64,000 nucleotides of DNA from Clostridia bacterium (GCA_900766495.1 CAAFVM010000039.1:18153-82152), one strand, 5' to 3'. Positions 54,896-63,946 are shown, counted from the first letter of the stretch. Numbers and translations: made by a program. The notes: generated by a model not told the origin, from the letters alone.

Positions 54896-56407
54896 ATGAA
54901 ATTCAACAAAGAACAGTCAAAACACACTTACTGCAATCCGCTTTCGATTCCGAATATTCCGCGAGGAAAAGACGATTGGTATCCGTTCGAGCGCGGAATG
55001 TTCAGCCACGAAAACAAACCCGCTTCGGTTACTTGCCCCGATTATCGCTCCATAAGCGACCCCACCGTTTTTTATTACGATAATAAATGGTACCTTTACC
55101 CGAGTTACGGTATGGCGTGGGTGAGCGATGATTTCGAAAACTGGAAGCATGTAAGAACCGAGCCGTATTGCCCGAAATACAGCCCCGCTATAACGCGCTG
55201 GAAAGATAAGTTCCTGCTTGCCGCGTGGTGTTCTCCTTTATATGTTGCCGATACTCCGCTCGGCGAGTTTAAAGAACTCGGCGAATTCGAACTTCAAAGC
55301 GGAGAAAAATTTACTCCGTGCGACCCGTGTATTTTTACCGACGACGACGGCAGAATTTATTTATACGCTTTCGATTGGAAAAGCGGTTCGTCGCCGGCAA
55401 CTATGATTGTAGGTTACGAGCTTGACCGTGAAAATCCGTGCAAAGTGATAAACGGACCCGTAACTGTCGTTACGATGCAACCCGAAATTCATTCTTGGGA
55501 AAGACAGGGCGCGCACGGGCAGAATACAAGGTTCGGTTGGGTAGAAGGTCCGCATCTTTTAAAATATCGCGGCAGATACTATATGATTTATGCCGCGCCC
55601 GATACCTGCCACCCGAATTATTGCATGGCTGTTTATTATTCAGACGAATCGCCGCTTTACGGGTTTAAATGTCAAAAGAAAAACCCTCTTTCGTTAAGTC
55701 GCGGCGGTATAGTTTCGTGTGCCGGACACGGGTGCGTCGAAAAAGGTCCCGACGATACGCTTTGGGCTTTTTACACAATCGCCGTACCGTTTGCTCATCG
55801 TTACGAGCGCAGAATAGGAATGGACAGGGTGGCGGTGGACGAAAACGGCGAATTATATATGCCGTGCGGAGTTACCGATACTCCGCAATATTCGCCTCTT
55901 GCCGAAAACGTTAAGGGTATGGCTTTTTCGTGCGAAAACGCCGAACAAAAATTTGGCGCGGGGTTAAAATCGCTTACCGGGTGGGTTCGCCCCGAAGTAA
56001 CGAGTTTTGCTTCGGGCAGAGAAGGCGTTTTCGCTACAGACGAGAACGTTCTTTCGTTCTGGCAGCCGTCGGACGACGATTCCTCTCCGGCAATCGAATG
56101 CGATTTATCGGGGAAATATATGGTAGGCGCGGTACGACTTTTCTGGCGGGACGTGAATCTGGATTATTCGAAAGGTTTGACACCGGTGCCGGTCAGATAT
56201 GTGCTTGAGGGCATTTGCGAAAACCGAACCGTCGTTTTGGTAGACGCTTCGAATCAGAAAGAAGAACTTAACGTAGATTACAAAACTTTCGATATGCAAA
56301 AGTGCGAAAGGGTTCGCCTTAAAATTTTACCGCGTGAAAACGGAATGAAAACAGGGCTTATAGATTTTGCCGTGTTTGGCAGGCTTTGCGAAATAGACGA
56401 ATTGTAA
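54896..56407 (+). CDS. GH43-like glycosidase with C-terminal beta-sandwich, cytoplasmic
   Basis: 503 residues, no signal peptide. The propeller domain fills about 1-335 with Asp55 (SISDPTVFYY), Asp143 (PCDPCIFTDDDGR) and Glu217 (WVEGPHLLKYRG) at the positions expected for base, modulator and acid. The C-terminal 150 residues look like a discoidin-type sandwich (AVRLFWRDVNLDY, VRYVLEGICENR). No ribosome site precedes the ATG. Arabinofuranosidase, xylosidase or galactosidase activity is possible. It starts the rightmost operon, divergent from AraC. The 193-bp gap after it (56408-56600) holds only a short inverted repeat, AACGTAT/ATACGTT. Confidence 0.82.
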   Translation: MKFNKEQSKHTYCNPLSIPNIPRGKDDWYPFERGMFSHENKPASVTCPDYRSISDPTVFYYDNKWYLYPSYGMAWVSDDFENWKHVRTEPYCPKYSPAITRWKDKFLLAAWCSPLYVADTPLGEFKELGEFELQSGEKFTPCDPCIFTDDDGRIYLYAFDWKSGSSPATMIVGYELDRENPCKVINGPVTVVTMQPEIHSWERQGAHGQNTRFGWVEGPHLLKYRGRYYMIYAAPDTCHPNYCMAVYYSDESPLYGFKCQKKNPLSLSRGGIVSCAGHGCVEKGPDDTLWAFYTIAVPFAHRYERRIGMDRVAVDENGELYMPCGVTDTPQYSPLAENVKGMAFSCENAEQKFGAGLKSLTGWVRPEVTSFASGREGVFATDENVLSFWQPSDDDSSPAIECDLSGKYMVGAVRLFWRDVNLDYSKGLTPVPVRYVLEGICENRTVVLVDASNQKEELNVDYKTFDMQKCERVRLKILPRENGMKTGLIDFAVFGRLCEIDEL

Positions 56408-56600
56408 AAGGCGGTCTATAAGTCGATTAAAGGCGCTTTCAACGTATTTATATACGTTTTGAATTTCGTTTTACAAAGCGATTGTTAAAAGCAAACGAAA
56501 AAGGGTAACCCTACGGAATCCCTATATATAATAAAAAATTAAACCGACTTTGTCGGATGAAAATAAGAAAAACCGACGAGGAAAAAGTGAAGAGGAATTT

Positions 56601-57281
56601 ATGGAAAAAAAGAAAATAGTATTTTTCGGCGACAGCGTAACGCAAGGCTGCTTTGAAATTCTGCGCGAAAACGGCGAATTTAAACTGATAGTGGACCAAC
56701 CGTCTTGCTATGGAGAAAAACTTACGTCGCTTTTGAAAAATCGTTATAAAAACGTTCAGTTTGAAACCGTAAATTCGGGAATAAGCGGCGACGGACTTAT
56801 AGAAGCCGAAGCGCGCGTCGACCGTGACGTTATTGCGCATAAACCCGACATTCTGATATTCTGCTTTATGCTTAACAATATGTCGCGTCGCGATACCGAA
56901 TGGTACGGCGAACATCTGGAAGTTTTGTTCGATAAATTCAAAAGCGCGGGAATAACTACAATCGTTATGTCTTCGAATATGGTAAACAAATACGTTGTGC
57001 CCGATACGCCCGAAGTGCATATCGAAATGGCGAAAGACTTGGTTGAATGTCAGAACGGAGGCGTATTGGATTCTTATGCCGAAAAGCTTAAAAAAGAAGC
57101 CGAGAAATACGGGTTTTATTTTGTGGACGCATACGGCGCGTGGAAAAAACTCGATTCTTACGGTATCGATACGACGATGCTGTTAAGCAACAGACTCAAT
57201 CACCCCACACGTAAAATGCATTGGCTTTTTGCCGATATGCTTTTCGATTGCATAGAAAAAAATCATTTAATCAAAAAATGA
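56601..57281 (+). CDS. SGNH/GDSL hydrolase, cytoplasmic (first of two)
   Basis: 226 residues from the ATG after GAAGAGGA; the frame continues upstream to 56550. Block I is FFGDSVTQG with the nucleophile Ser. A Gly-rich SGISGDG forms block II, block III is MLNNMSR (the usual G-x-N-D is altered) and block V NRLNHP supplies the catalytic His. No signal peptide. SGNH enzymes remove acetyl or other acyl groups; here imported oligosaccharides are the likely substrate. It overlaps the next SGNH gene by 4 bp. Confidence 0.88.
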   Translation: MEKKKIVFFGDSVTQGCFEILRENGEFKLIVDQPSCYGEKLTSLLKNRYKNVQFETVNSGISGDGLIEAEARVDRDVIAHKPDILIFCFMLNNMSRRDTEWYGEHLEVLFDKFKSAGITTIVMSSNMVNKYVVPDTPEVHIEMAKDLVECQNGGVLDSYAEKLKKEAEKYGFYFVDAYGAWKKLDSYGIDTTMLLSNRLNHPTRKMHWLFADMLFDCIEKNHLIKK

Positions 57282-57949
57282 GCGAACAAACCGCCTCAGG
57301 CTTTTCAAGCTTCGGAAAAAAGTATAAAAAAATAGTTTTTTACGGCGATTCCATAACAAAAGGAACGTATACTCAAGAGGGCGACCATATGCCTATGCGC
57401 ATAGCTTGTCCATCGTATAGCGACATAGTGGGCAACGCTTTGGGCGAAATCGTTAAAAACTTCGGAATGAACGGCTTGTCGTTCAGTTCGGCTTCTTCGG
57501 TTTTACCTGAACGGGCATTTTGCAATTCCGTTGAAAAGTGCGAACTTGGCAATTGTATTTTCGTCGCGTTCGGCACAAACGATTACGGAACGGACGTTCC
57601 GTTGGGTAAACCTTCCGACAAAAGCGGCGAAACTTTTTTCGGCGCCGTTGATTTTTGTTTAAAAACCATAAAAAAACGTTCTGCCGAAAGCGACGTTTTT
57701 ATCATTTTGCCTTTGCCAAGACTTAATGAAAACAAACCGAATGCAAAGGGATTTGTTCTGCAAAATTACAGGAACGCAATAGTTATTGTAGCCGAACGGT
57801 ACGGCGTGAATGTTATAAACGGAGCAGAATTGAATATAAAGCCCGAAAATGCCGAAGATAAAGAAAAAATAATTTTTGACGGAACGCATATAAATTCGCT
57901 CGGGCACGCTATGCTTGCCGATTTAATTTTACAAGAAATTAACGGTTGA
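57278..57949 (+). CDS. SGNH/GDSL hydrolase, cytoplasmic (second of two)
   Basis: 223 residues from the ATG that overlaps the previous stop. Block I is FYGDSITKG, block III is FGTNDYG, and block V is DGTHINSLGH with Asp and His, so all catalytic positions are present. No signal peptide. It is only distantly similar to the preceding hydrolase, so the two probably differ in specificity rather than being a recent duplication. A 22-bp exact copy of its block I coding sequence lies at the far end of the operon (63621-63642). Confidence 0.9.
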   Translation: MSEQTASGFSSFGKKYKKIVFYGDSITKGTYTQEGDHMPMRIACPSYSDIVGNALGEIVKNFGMNGLSFSSASSVLPERAFCNSVEKCELGNCIFVAFGTNDYGTDVPLGKPSDKSGETFFGAVDFCLKTIKKRSAESDVFIILPLPRLNENKPNAKGFVLQNYRNAIVIVAERYGVNVINGAELNIKPENAEDKEKIIFDGTHINSLGHAMLADLILQEING

Positions 57950-57983
57950 ATAAAAATAAAAAACCGGATTTTTTTAATATAAA

Positions 57984-60245
57984 ATGAATAACGAAAAATT
58001 TAAATTTATATATTCGCCTTATGCGTTTGAAGGGTGTCCTATTTTTTCGGTAAAAAAAAGATTTCCTTTTCGCATAAAAAAAGCGTATGCTTATGTTACC
58101 GCGCTCGGCGTTTTCGACCTTATTATAAACGGCAAAAAATGCGGAAATGCGTTTCTTATGCCCGGTTGGACAAGCGAAAAACGCCTTATGGCTGTTAAAT
58201 TCGATATAACAAGGTATATTTTTAGCGGCGAAAATTTATTTGAAATTCTTGCGGGAAACGGTTACGCTCTCGGCGATATTTCTTCTCATCATTACCGTGA
58301 AAACGGTAAAATACATTTTTTCGACCGAATAGAAGTAGCCGCAAAATTCGTTATAGTTTCGGTGGACGGTCGTAGAATTGAGTTCGGTACCGGAAACGAC
58401 TGGGCGGTAAGTTCTTCGCCCGTAGTTTTTTCGGATATATATCAGGGTGAAATATTTAATGCGACCAAAATTCCTGAAGCGTTCGGTTTTGCGGAAACAG
58501 ACGAAAGCGAAAAGCCGAAAATAGTCGGTTTTTACGGCGGCAAGGTTCACCCGCACGAAAGGTTTGCGCCTATAAAAATATTTACCGACGAAAAGGGCGA
58601 AAAAATAATAGATTTCGGACAAAATCTGGCGGGGTATACTGAAATAAAATATATCGGCAAAAAAGGCGACCGTATAAAGCTTTCTCACGGGGAAGTTTTA
58701 GATAAAAACGGAAACTTTTATAACGGTAATCTGCAATGGGCAAAAGCCGTAACCGAATATGTTTGCGACGGAAAAACGCAAATTTATCGTCCGCATTTTT
58801 CATATCAAGGGTTCAGATACGTGCGGATAGACGAATTCGACGGAGATATTTCGTCGGCGGAATTCACAGCTGTCGCTCTTTATACTAATATGGAACAGAC
58901 TTGCTTTTTCGGCTGTTCCGATAGCAGGCTGAATAAACTGTTTTCGAATATTTTGTGGGGGCAAAAAAGCAACTTTTTAAACGTCCCCACCGATTGTCCT
59001 CAACGAAGCGAGCGTTTCGGGTGGACGGGCGATTCGCAGGTTTTTTGCAAAACCGCCGCAATAAATTTCAACGTAAAAAGTTTTTACGACAGATGGCTTA
59101 CCGATATGTCGCTTGACCAAGGGGAGGACGGTTCGATTCCGAGCGTGGTTCCCGCCGTTTTTCGCGGAATTATATCCGCAGGCTGGGGCGACGCGGCAAC
59201 CGTATGCCCGTGGGAACTTTATATTGCTTACGGCGATAAAAAAATGCTGTCACGCCATTTCGGCATGATGGAAAAATGGGTGAACTACGTAAGACGTCGC
59301 GCACAATCGTTCGGAAGCGAATATTTGTGGACGTGCGACGAGCATTACGGCGATTGGCTCGCAATGGACGAGTCGGGACAGCTGCTCGGAAGCACGCAGA
59401 CAGACCTTATAGCAAGCGCTTTCTATTATAAATCCGCTGTTATATGCGGTAAAGCTGCCGCTGTGCTGGGAAAAACAGAAAAAGCGGAGGGATATTTTGT
59501 TTTAAGCGAAAAAATAAAATCCGCTTTTATGGGCGCGTTTTTAAAAGACGGGTTGCCCGTCGTATATAATAAGGGCGACGGCGACCCGAATTCTCCTCAT
59601 CCGAACGTTTATTCGAGGACTGTTTCGAACGACACGCAAACCGCAATATCGCTTATTCTGAATTTCGGTTTATGCCTTGAAAACGAGCGTGGAAAACTTG
59701 CCTCGCGGCTTAACGAACTTGTAATAGATGCGGGCGGAATTTCAACGGGATTTATAGGAACGCCGCAAATTCTTTACGCTTTAAGCGAAAACGGTTATGC
59801 GAAAACGGCGTACGATTTGTTGCTTTCGGATAAAATGCCGTCATGGTTGTTTCCCGTAAAGCAGGGGGCTACCACTGTGTGGGAAAGATGGAACGGTATA
59901 GACGAAAACGGCGAATTTGAAAATCCTGATATGAACTCGTTTAATCACTTTGCCTACGGGTCGGTATTCGGTTGGATTTATAACTGTGCGTTGGGCATTA
60001 AGCCGACGGAAGACGGCACCGGATATTCTAAAATTAAAATAGAGCCGACGATAGACGAACGAATACCCGAAATGCATGTAAAAATGAAAACGGTTCGCGG
60101 AATATTGACGGCTGAATATTCGCGAAAAAACGAAAAAATCGAATATAAGTTCGGTATACCCGAAGGGTGCTCGGCTGCAATAACGCTGCCCTGCGGAAAA
60201 ACGTTCGTGCTTGAAGGGCAAACGTCTTTTTGCGTGTGCGAATAA
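57984..60245 (+). CDS. GH78 alpha-L-rhamnosidase, cytoplasmic (second copy)
   Basis: 753 residues, no signal peptide. It has the same layout as the protein at 15946: N-terminal sandwich domains with ALGVFDLIINGKKCGNAFLM, then the (alpha/alpha)6 barrel beginning at PTDCPQRSERFGWTGDSQVF with Asp337, Glu343 (expected general acid) and Asp350. It continues with YGDWLAMDESG and ATTVWERWNGID. The C-terminal sandwich ends in TLPCGKTFVLEGQTS. The ATG follows an AT-rich stretch without a visible ribosome site. It cleaves terminal rhamnose and is probably tuned to a different oligosaccharide than the first copy. Confidence 0.9.
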   Translation: MNNEKFKFIYSPYAFEGCPIFSVKKRFPFRIKKAYAYVTALGVFDLIINGKKCGNAFLMPGWTSEKRLMAVKFDITRYIFSGENLFEILAGNGYALGDISSHHYRENGKIHFFDRIEVAAKFVIVSVDGRRIEFGTGNDWAVSSSPVVFSDIYQGEIFNATKIPEAFGFAETDESEKPKIVGFYGGKVHPHERFAPIKIFTDEKGEKIIDFGQNLAGYTEIKYIGKKGDRIKLSHGEVLDKNGNFYNGNLQWAKAVTEYVCDGKTQIYRPHFSYQGFRYVRIDEFDGDISSAEFTAVALYTNMEQTCFFGCSDSRLNKLFSNILWGQKSNFLNVPTDCPQRSERFGWTGDSQVFCKTAAINFNVKSFYDRWLTDMSLDQGEDGSIPSVVPAVFRGIISAGWGDAATVCPWELYIAYGDKKMLSRHFGMMEKWVNYVRRRAQSFGSEYLWTCDEHYGDWLAMDESGQLLGSTQTDLIASAFYYKSAVICGKAAAVLGKTEKAEGYFVLSEKIKSAFMGAFLKDGLPVVYNKGDGDPNSPHPNVYSRTVSNDTQTAISLILNFGLCLENERGKLASRLNELVIDAGGISTGFIGTPQILYALSENGYAKTAYDLLLSDKMPSWLFPVKQGATTVWERWNGIDENGEFENPDMNSFNHFAYGSVFGWIYNCALGIKPTEDGTGYSKIKIEPTIDERIPEMHVKMKTVRGILTAEYSRKNEKIEYKFGIPEGCSAAITLPCGKTFVLEGQTSFCVCE

Positions 60246-60321
60246 CCATTCGGTTTGCAGCCTAATATGCGGCGTATACAAAAAAACAGCCGAAAAATAG
60301 TTTTTAAAAGGAAAAATATTT

Positions 60322-61956
60322 ATGAATTTTCGTGATTTTGTTGCGAAGGACGGACAAACCGTAACGCTTGAAAAAAACAAAGAATATCACGTTGAGCAAG
60401 ACGATTGTTTTTGCCTGAAAGGGTATCATTTCAGCAATACCGCTTCAATAGAAGAAAATCCGCAAGGATTACGCCCGGTCGCTTTGTTTTTAAAAGGCAA
60501 GAAAAACGTTTGCATAGACGGCAACGGCGCGAAACTTATAATTCACGGAATTATGACGCCGTTTTTATTCGACGAGTGCGAGAATATAACTCTTGAAAAT
60601 CTTACGATAGATTACGCCCGCCCGACGATGAGCGAGTTTACTATTTTAAAGCAAACCGCACCTGCCGAATATTTAATAAAAATAGCTGATTTTTCGCTTT
60701 TTGATATTAAAAACAACAGAATTATATGGCACGGCGAAAAAAATAAAAACGGCGATTATTACTGGCAAATCGATTATCGCGACGATATGACTATCGCCAT
60801 GCGTTACGACCCGAATACCGAATACGTTCAGATGATGGGGGCTAACGGCGACAATCGTTTCCCGTCAATCCCCGAATTTGAAAAAATAGACGATTTGGAC
60901 GACGGACTTTTAAAAGTTAAACTTAAAGACCCAAACGCGTTTTTCCCCGTGGGCTGCACCGTTCAAACGAGAAATACCGTGCGCGACCAGATAGGCGGCG
61001 CGTTCGTAAACTGCAAAAACGTAGTATGCAAAGGTTTGACTATCCGCGCGATGCACGGGCTTGGGCTTTTAGCGCAACTTTGCGAAAACGTTACGTTCGA
61101 CGGGTTGAACATAAACCCCGCAAAGGGCAGGACGGTTGCCTCTAACGCCGACTTTTTTCAGGCTTCCAACTGCAAGGGCGAAGTCGTTATAAAAAATTGC
61201 GTTTGTTCTTTCGGACACGACGATTTTGTAAACGTTCACGGAACTCACCTTAAAGTGCTTGAAAAAAACGCGGAAAACAACCGAATAAAAGTTACGTTCG
61301 TGGAATTGCACAGTCGCGGCTTTTGCCCCTTTAAAGCCGGTGACGAAATAGATTTTATAAACAGGCTTACTTTGTTGCCTTACGGTAGCGCCGTAATAAA
61401 AAACGTAACGCAAATAAGCGACCTTGAATTTTTGCTTTCGCTTGACCGTTTGCCCGAAGTAAACGTGGGCGACGTTATAGAAAACGCGACTAACACTCCC
61501 GCTTTGACTGTTGAAAACAACAAATTCGGTCCGTCAACCGGCAGGGGCGTGTTATGCACCACGCGCAAAAAAATAGTTATTAAAAACAACGTTTTTTATA
61601 AAACCGGCGGCAACGCGCTTTGCGTTGAAGACGATTGCAATTTTTGGTTCGAATCGGGTTACGTTACCGATTTAACGTTTGAAAACAATAAAATAATCGA
61701 TTGCGCGTATGGCAGTTTAGGCAAGGGCGGAGTTCCCGTTATTTCGGTAAACCCGCAGGTTATAAAAAAAGACGAGTCGATTTACGTTCATAAAAACATA
61801 ACTATAAAAAACAACGAGTTTTTGCGTTTGCCCGAAGAAAGTTACCGTATAGAAGTTAAAAACACGCTTAACCTCGCCGTTGAAAACAACTCGTCGGATA
61901 AGCCCGTAAAAGTATTGACGGAAAGCGTTAAAAATTTTAAGGAAACCTGGCTATGA
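60322..61956 (+). CDS. Right-handed beta-helix enzyme, possible GH110-type alpha-1,3-galactosidase
   Basis: 544 residues, no signal peptide. The sequence is a right-handed parallel beta-helix with rungs such as ENITLENLTIDYARPT, KNVVCKGLTIRAMHGLG and ENVTFDGLNINPAKGR. The likely active centre has Asp277 (NADFF) and the pair Asp300-Asp301 (GHDDFVNVHG). The 23- and 24-residue spacing agrees with the three conserved aspartates I recall for GH110 alpha-1,3-galactosidases. Length also fits. A polygalacturonase-like role is less likely because the usual GH28 motifs are absent. AAGGAAA precedes the ATG. It overlaps the next gene by 4 bp. Confidence 0.65.
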   Translation: MNFRDFVAKDGQTVTLEKNKEYHVEQDDCFCLKGYHFSNTASIEENPQGLRPVALFLKGKKNVCIDGNGAKLIIHGIMTPFLFDECENITLENLTIDYARPTMSEFTILKQTAPAEYLIKIADFSLFDIKNNRIIWHGEKNKNGDYYWQIDYRDDMTIAMRYDPNTEYVQMMGANGDNRFPSIPEFEKIDDLDDGLLKVKLKDPNAFFPVGCTVQTRNTVRDQIGGAFVNCKNVVCKGLTIRAMHGLGLLAQLCENVTFDGLNINPAKGRTVASNADFFQASNCKGEVVIKNCVCSFGHDDFVNVHGTHLKVLEKNAENNRIKVTFVELHSRGFCPFKAGDEIDFINRLTLLPYGSAVIKNVTQISDLEFLLSLDRLPEVNVGDVIENATNTPALTVENNKFGPSTGRGVLCTTRKKIVIKNNVFYKTGGNALCVEDDCNFWFESGYVTDLTFENNKIIDCAYGSLGKGGVPVISVNPQVIKKDESIYVHKNITIKNNEFLRLPEESYRIEVKNTLNLAVENNSSDKPVKVLTESVKNFKETWL

Positions 61957-63602
61957 GGCGATTATCGATATGTTCGGCAAGTTTTTTGCTTGTTATTGCC
62001 GTGTGTTTTTCGGCGCTTTTCGGTTGCTTTGCAGAAACTCCCGCGGCGGGTTCTTCTTCGGGTAATTCGTCGGATACAAGTTCTTTCGCCTCGTCCTACG
62101 GTTCTTCCTCTTCGTCGGGCAGTTCCTCGGCTCCGTCGGAAGACGAAAAGCCCGACGAGCGCGTGCTTTTAAATCAAAAACTATATCTTGCGTTAAGCAA
62201 AGATATAACCGACGAAACCACAAGCGTTTTATACAGCGCCGAGGACGGTCCGTTCAGATGCGATTATATGTTCGTCCCCGACGAGCAGGTGCGCGACGGG
62301 TTTAACGCCGTCGAATTCAATATAGAAATAAAAATCGGCGGCGGATACTTGTTTATAATAGAGGGAAGCAACGCAGATATATCTTCGGCGTGGGGCGACG
62401 GCGGCGGTTATTCGGTCGCGGCGGCAATAGGCGGAGATTATTACGGAAATGTAACGCCTTACGCGGGCGCGGCTTCTTACTCGTTTGCAAACGACAGGGT
62501 TCTGAAGATTTATAAAGGCAAAACCGACAAAGGCGACGAGCTTTCGGGCAAGCCGATAGATTTTAAAGCGGGCGAATGTTACACTGTAAAATACAGGCTT
62601 CCCGCCGGGCATGCGCTTTCGTTTTTTTACACGAAGTCGCTAAAAGGCGCTAACGACAGCCAAATTTGTTGGGCGAAATGGAACGGCAACGAATATTGTT
62701 ACGACGTTTTAAACAGTCTGGAATTTTGTAATTTTTACGGAATAAATATGGAGGGCGAATACATTATGCAAAAAGAAGAGCATTTTGAAGTAAACGGATA
62801 TAACGCAACGGTTTTAATCCCGGAAAACGCAAACGGCGAATGGCTTTGGAAAACCGAGTTTTTCTATGCGTTCGATAAAGCCGAGCGCGCTCTTTACGAC
62901 GACGGTTACACGCGCGTATATTATGAAATAAGCGACAAATACGGCAGCCCCGCCGCGGTAAAATTAATGGCGGATTTTTACGCTGAACTTATGGAAAGGT
63001 ATGCCTTTTTACAAACAAAAGGCCATTTGCTCGGTTTTTCGCGCGGGGGGCTTTACGCTTTTAACTTTGCCATGGCTCATCCCGAATGCGTAAAATCGCT
63101 TTACCTCGACGCGCCTGTGTTAGATTTGCGCAGTTGGCCGCGCACCGACCCGCAGTATAGCGAAATTTATCTGCACGAGCAGGTAATGAGCGAATACGGC
63201 TTTTCTTCAGAAGAAGAGTTTTTGAATTACGATAAATACCCCGTAGGACTTTTGAAAGAGTATTTTGCGCTTAACATTCCCACGCTTTTGATTTCGGGCG
63301 TAGGCGACACCACCGTGGCTTTTGCCGACAACTCCGCAAAAATGATAGATTATTGCGTGAAAAAGAACGTCCCGCTTACTTTTTACGCGAAACTCGGCGC
63401 CGACCATCACCCGCACTCGTTCGGCAACGTGGGCGGGGTAGATATGTACGGCAATCCTTACCCCGAAACGTTTAAAGTTTATTCTTCCGAATATGCCGGC
63501 AGTTCTTACGAAAAACCTGTGGAAATAAAAAGCGACGATAATATAGTTTTAAACTATTTTAAAAATCTTGATAAAAAGCTGAACGCCGAACAAAATGGTT
63601 AA
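61953..63602 (+). CDS. Alpha/beta-hydrolase lipoprotein with N-terminal binding module
   Basis: 549 residues; lipobox cysteine at 25 (LFGC), then a long Ser/Gly linker to about 65. Residues about 75-265 match the unassigned module of the lipoprotein at 49645 (FKAGECYTVKYRLPAGHALS, then YCYDVLNSLEFCNFYG). The C-terminal alpha/beta-hydrolase has the nucleophile elbow GFSRGG (Ser363), GVGDTTV (Asp452) and GADHHPHSF (His485), a complete triad. A secreted esterase that removes acyl or feruloyl-type groups from the glycan is inferred. The last gene of the operon; ATG overlaps the preceding stop. Confidence 0.8.
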   Translation: MRRLSICSASFLLVIAVCFSALFGCFAETPAAGSSSGNSSDTSSFASSYGSSSSSGSSSAPSEDEKPDERVLLNQKLYLALSKDITDETTSVLYSAEDGPFRCDYMFVPDEQVRDGFNAVEFNIEIKIGGGYLFIIEGSNADISSAWGDGGGYSVAAAIGGDYYGNVTPYAGAASYSFANDRVLKIYKGKTDKGDELSGKPIDFKAGECYTVKYRLPAGHALSFFYTKSLKGANDSQICWAKWNGNEYCYDVLNSLEFCNFYGINMEGEYIMQKEEHFEVNGYNATVLIPENANGEWLWKTEFFYAFDKAERALYDDGYTRVYYEISDKYGSPAAVKLMADFYAELMERYAFLQTKGHLLGFSRGGLYAFNFAMAHPECVKSLYLDAPVLDLRSWPRTDPQYSEIYLHEQVMSEYGFSSEEEFLNYDKYPVGLLKEYFALNIPTLLISGVGDTTVAFADNSAKMIDYCVKKNVPLTFYAKLGADHHPHSFGNVGGVDMYGNPYPETFKVYSSEYAGSSYEKPVEIKSDDNIVLNYFKNLDKKLNAEQNG

Positions 63603-63610
63603 AAAAACTA

Positions 63611-63642
63611 TAATAAAGCCGTTTTTTACGGCGATTCCATAA
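63611..63642 (+). pseudogene. Remnant of an SGNH hydrolase gene start
   Basis: Just after the stop of the esterase gene, in the same frame, the bases read YNKAVFYGDSI, matching YKKIVFYGDSI of the hydrolase at 57278. A stretch of 22 bp (63621-63642) is identical to 57335-57356. Similarity stops after the block I codons and there is no start codon. It appears to be the residue of a deleted or recombined third hydrolase gene. Confidence 0.55.
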
Positions 63643-63671
63643 ACTTGAAACAAAAAACAAATTATCAACAT

Positions 63672-63706
63672 AAAAAAGCAACTTTCGGAAACGGAGTTGC
63701 TTTTTT
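63672..63706 (+). terminator. Rho-independent terminator at the end of the rightmost operon
   Basis: AAAAAAGCAACT (63672-63683) pairs perfectly with AGTTGCTTTTTT (63695-63706) and runs into more T. Confidence 0.85.
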
Positions 63707-63748
63707 TGTTTTTAACCATCATTTTTTATATATAACGTTACGTATAAC

Positions 63749-63776
63749 GCCGCCAGCTGCTTATAATGGCGGTTTT
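63749..63776 (+). terminator. Second terminator-like hairpin
   Basis: CCGCC (63750-63754) pairs with GGCGG (63768-63772), followed by TTTTG. It lies 43 bp after the first terminator. The rest of the end region (63603-64000) holds an SGNH remnant, an outward promoter and a repeat, and no convincing gene. Confidence 0.5.
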
Positions 63777-63861
63777 GTTTTTCTGTTTTATTTTTTTCTT
63801 GCAGACCTGAAAATTTTAAAAAAATAAGAACAAAAGCACAGTATTAAAGAACATTTTGCTA

Positions 63862-63890
63862 TTGTTTTGTTCTGTTTTATGTGTTATAAT
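63862..63890 (+). promoter_or_regulatory. Strong promoter pointing out of the window
   Basis: TTGTTT (63862-63867), 17-bp spacer and an extended -10, TGTTATAAT (63882-63890). Transcription would run into the repeat at 63917 and past the end of the window; no start codon with a ribosome site is visible before 64000. Confidence 0.6.
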
Positions 63891-63916
63891 TTGAGAGGAC
63901 TTAAAAAGTAACACAT

Positions 63917-63946
63917 AGGCATTCCATTCCTTATCACTAACAACCG
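63917..63946 (-). repeat. 30-bp boundary motif, right copy (inverted)
   Basis: The reverse complement of this stretch matches 188-217 at 28 of 30 positions. Nothing similar extends outside the 30 bp on this side. Together with the left copy it forms a long-range inverted pair around the carbohydrate island. Confidence 0.7.

Noticed and set aside
63645..63827. 60-codon frame after the last operon
   Set aside because: It runs through a perfect rho-independent terminator and an AT-rich tract and has no ribosome site.
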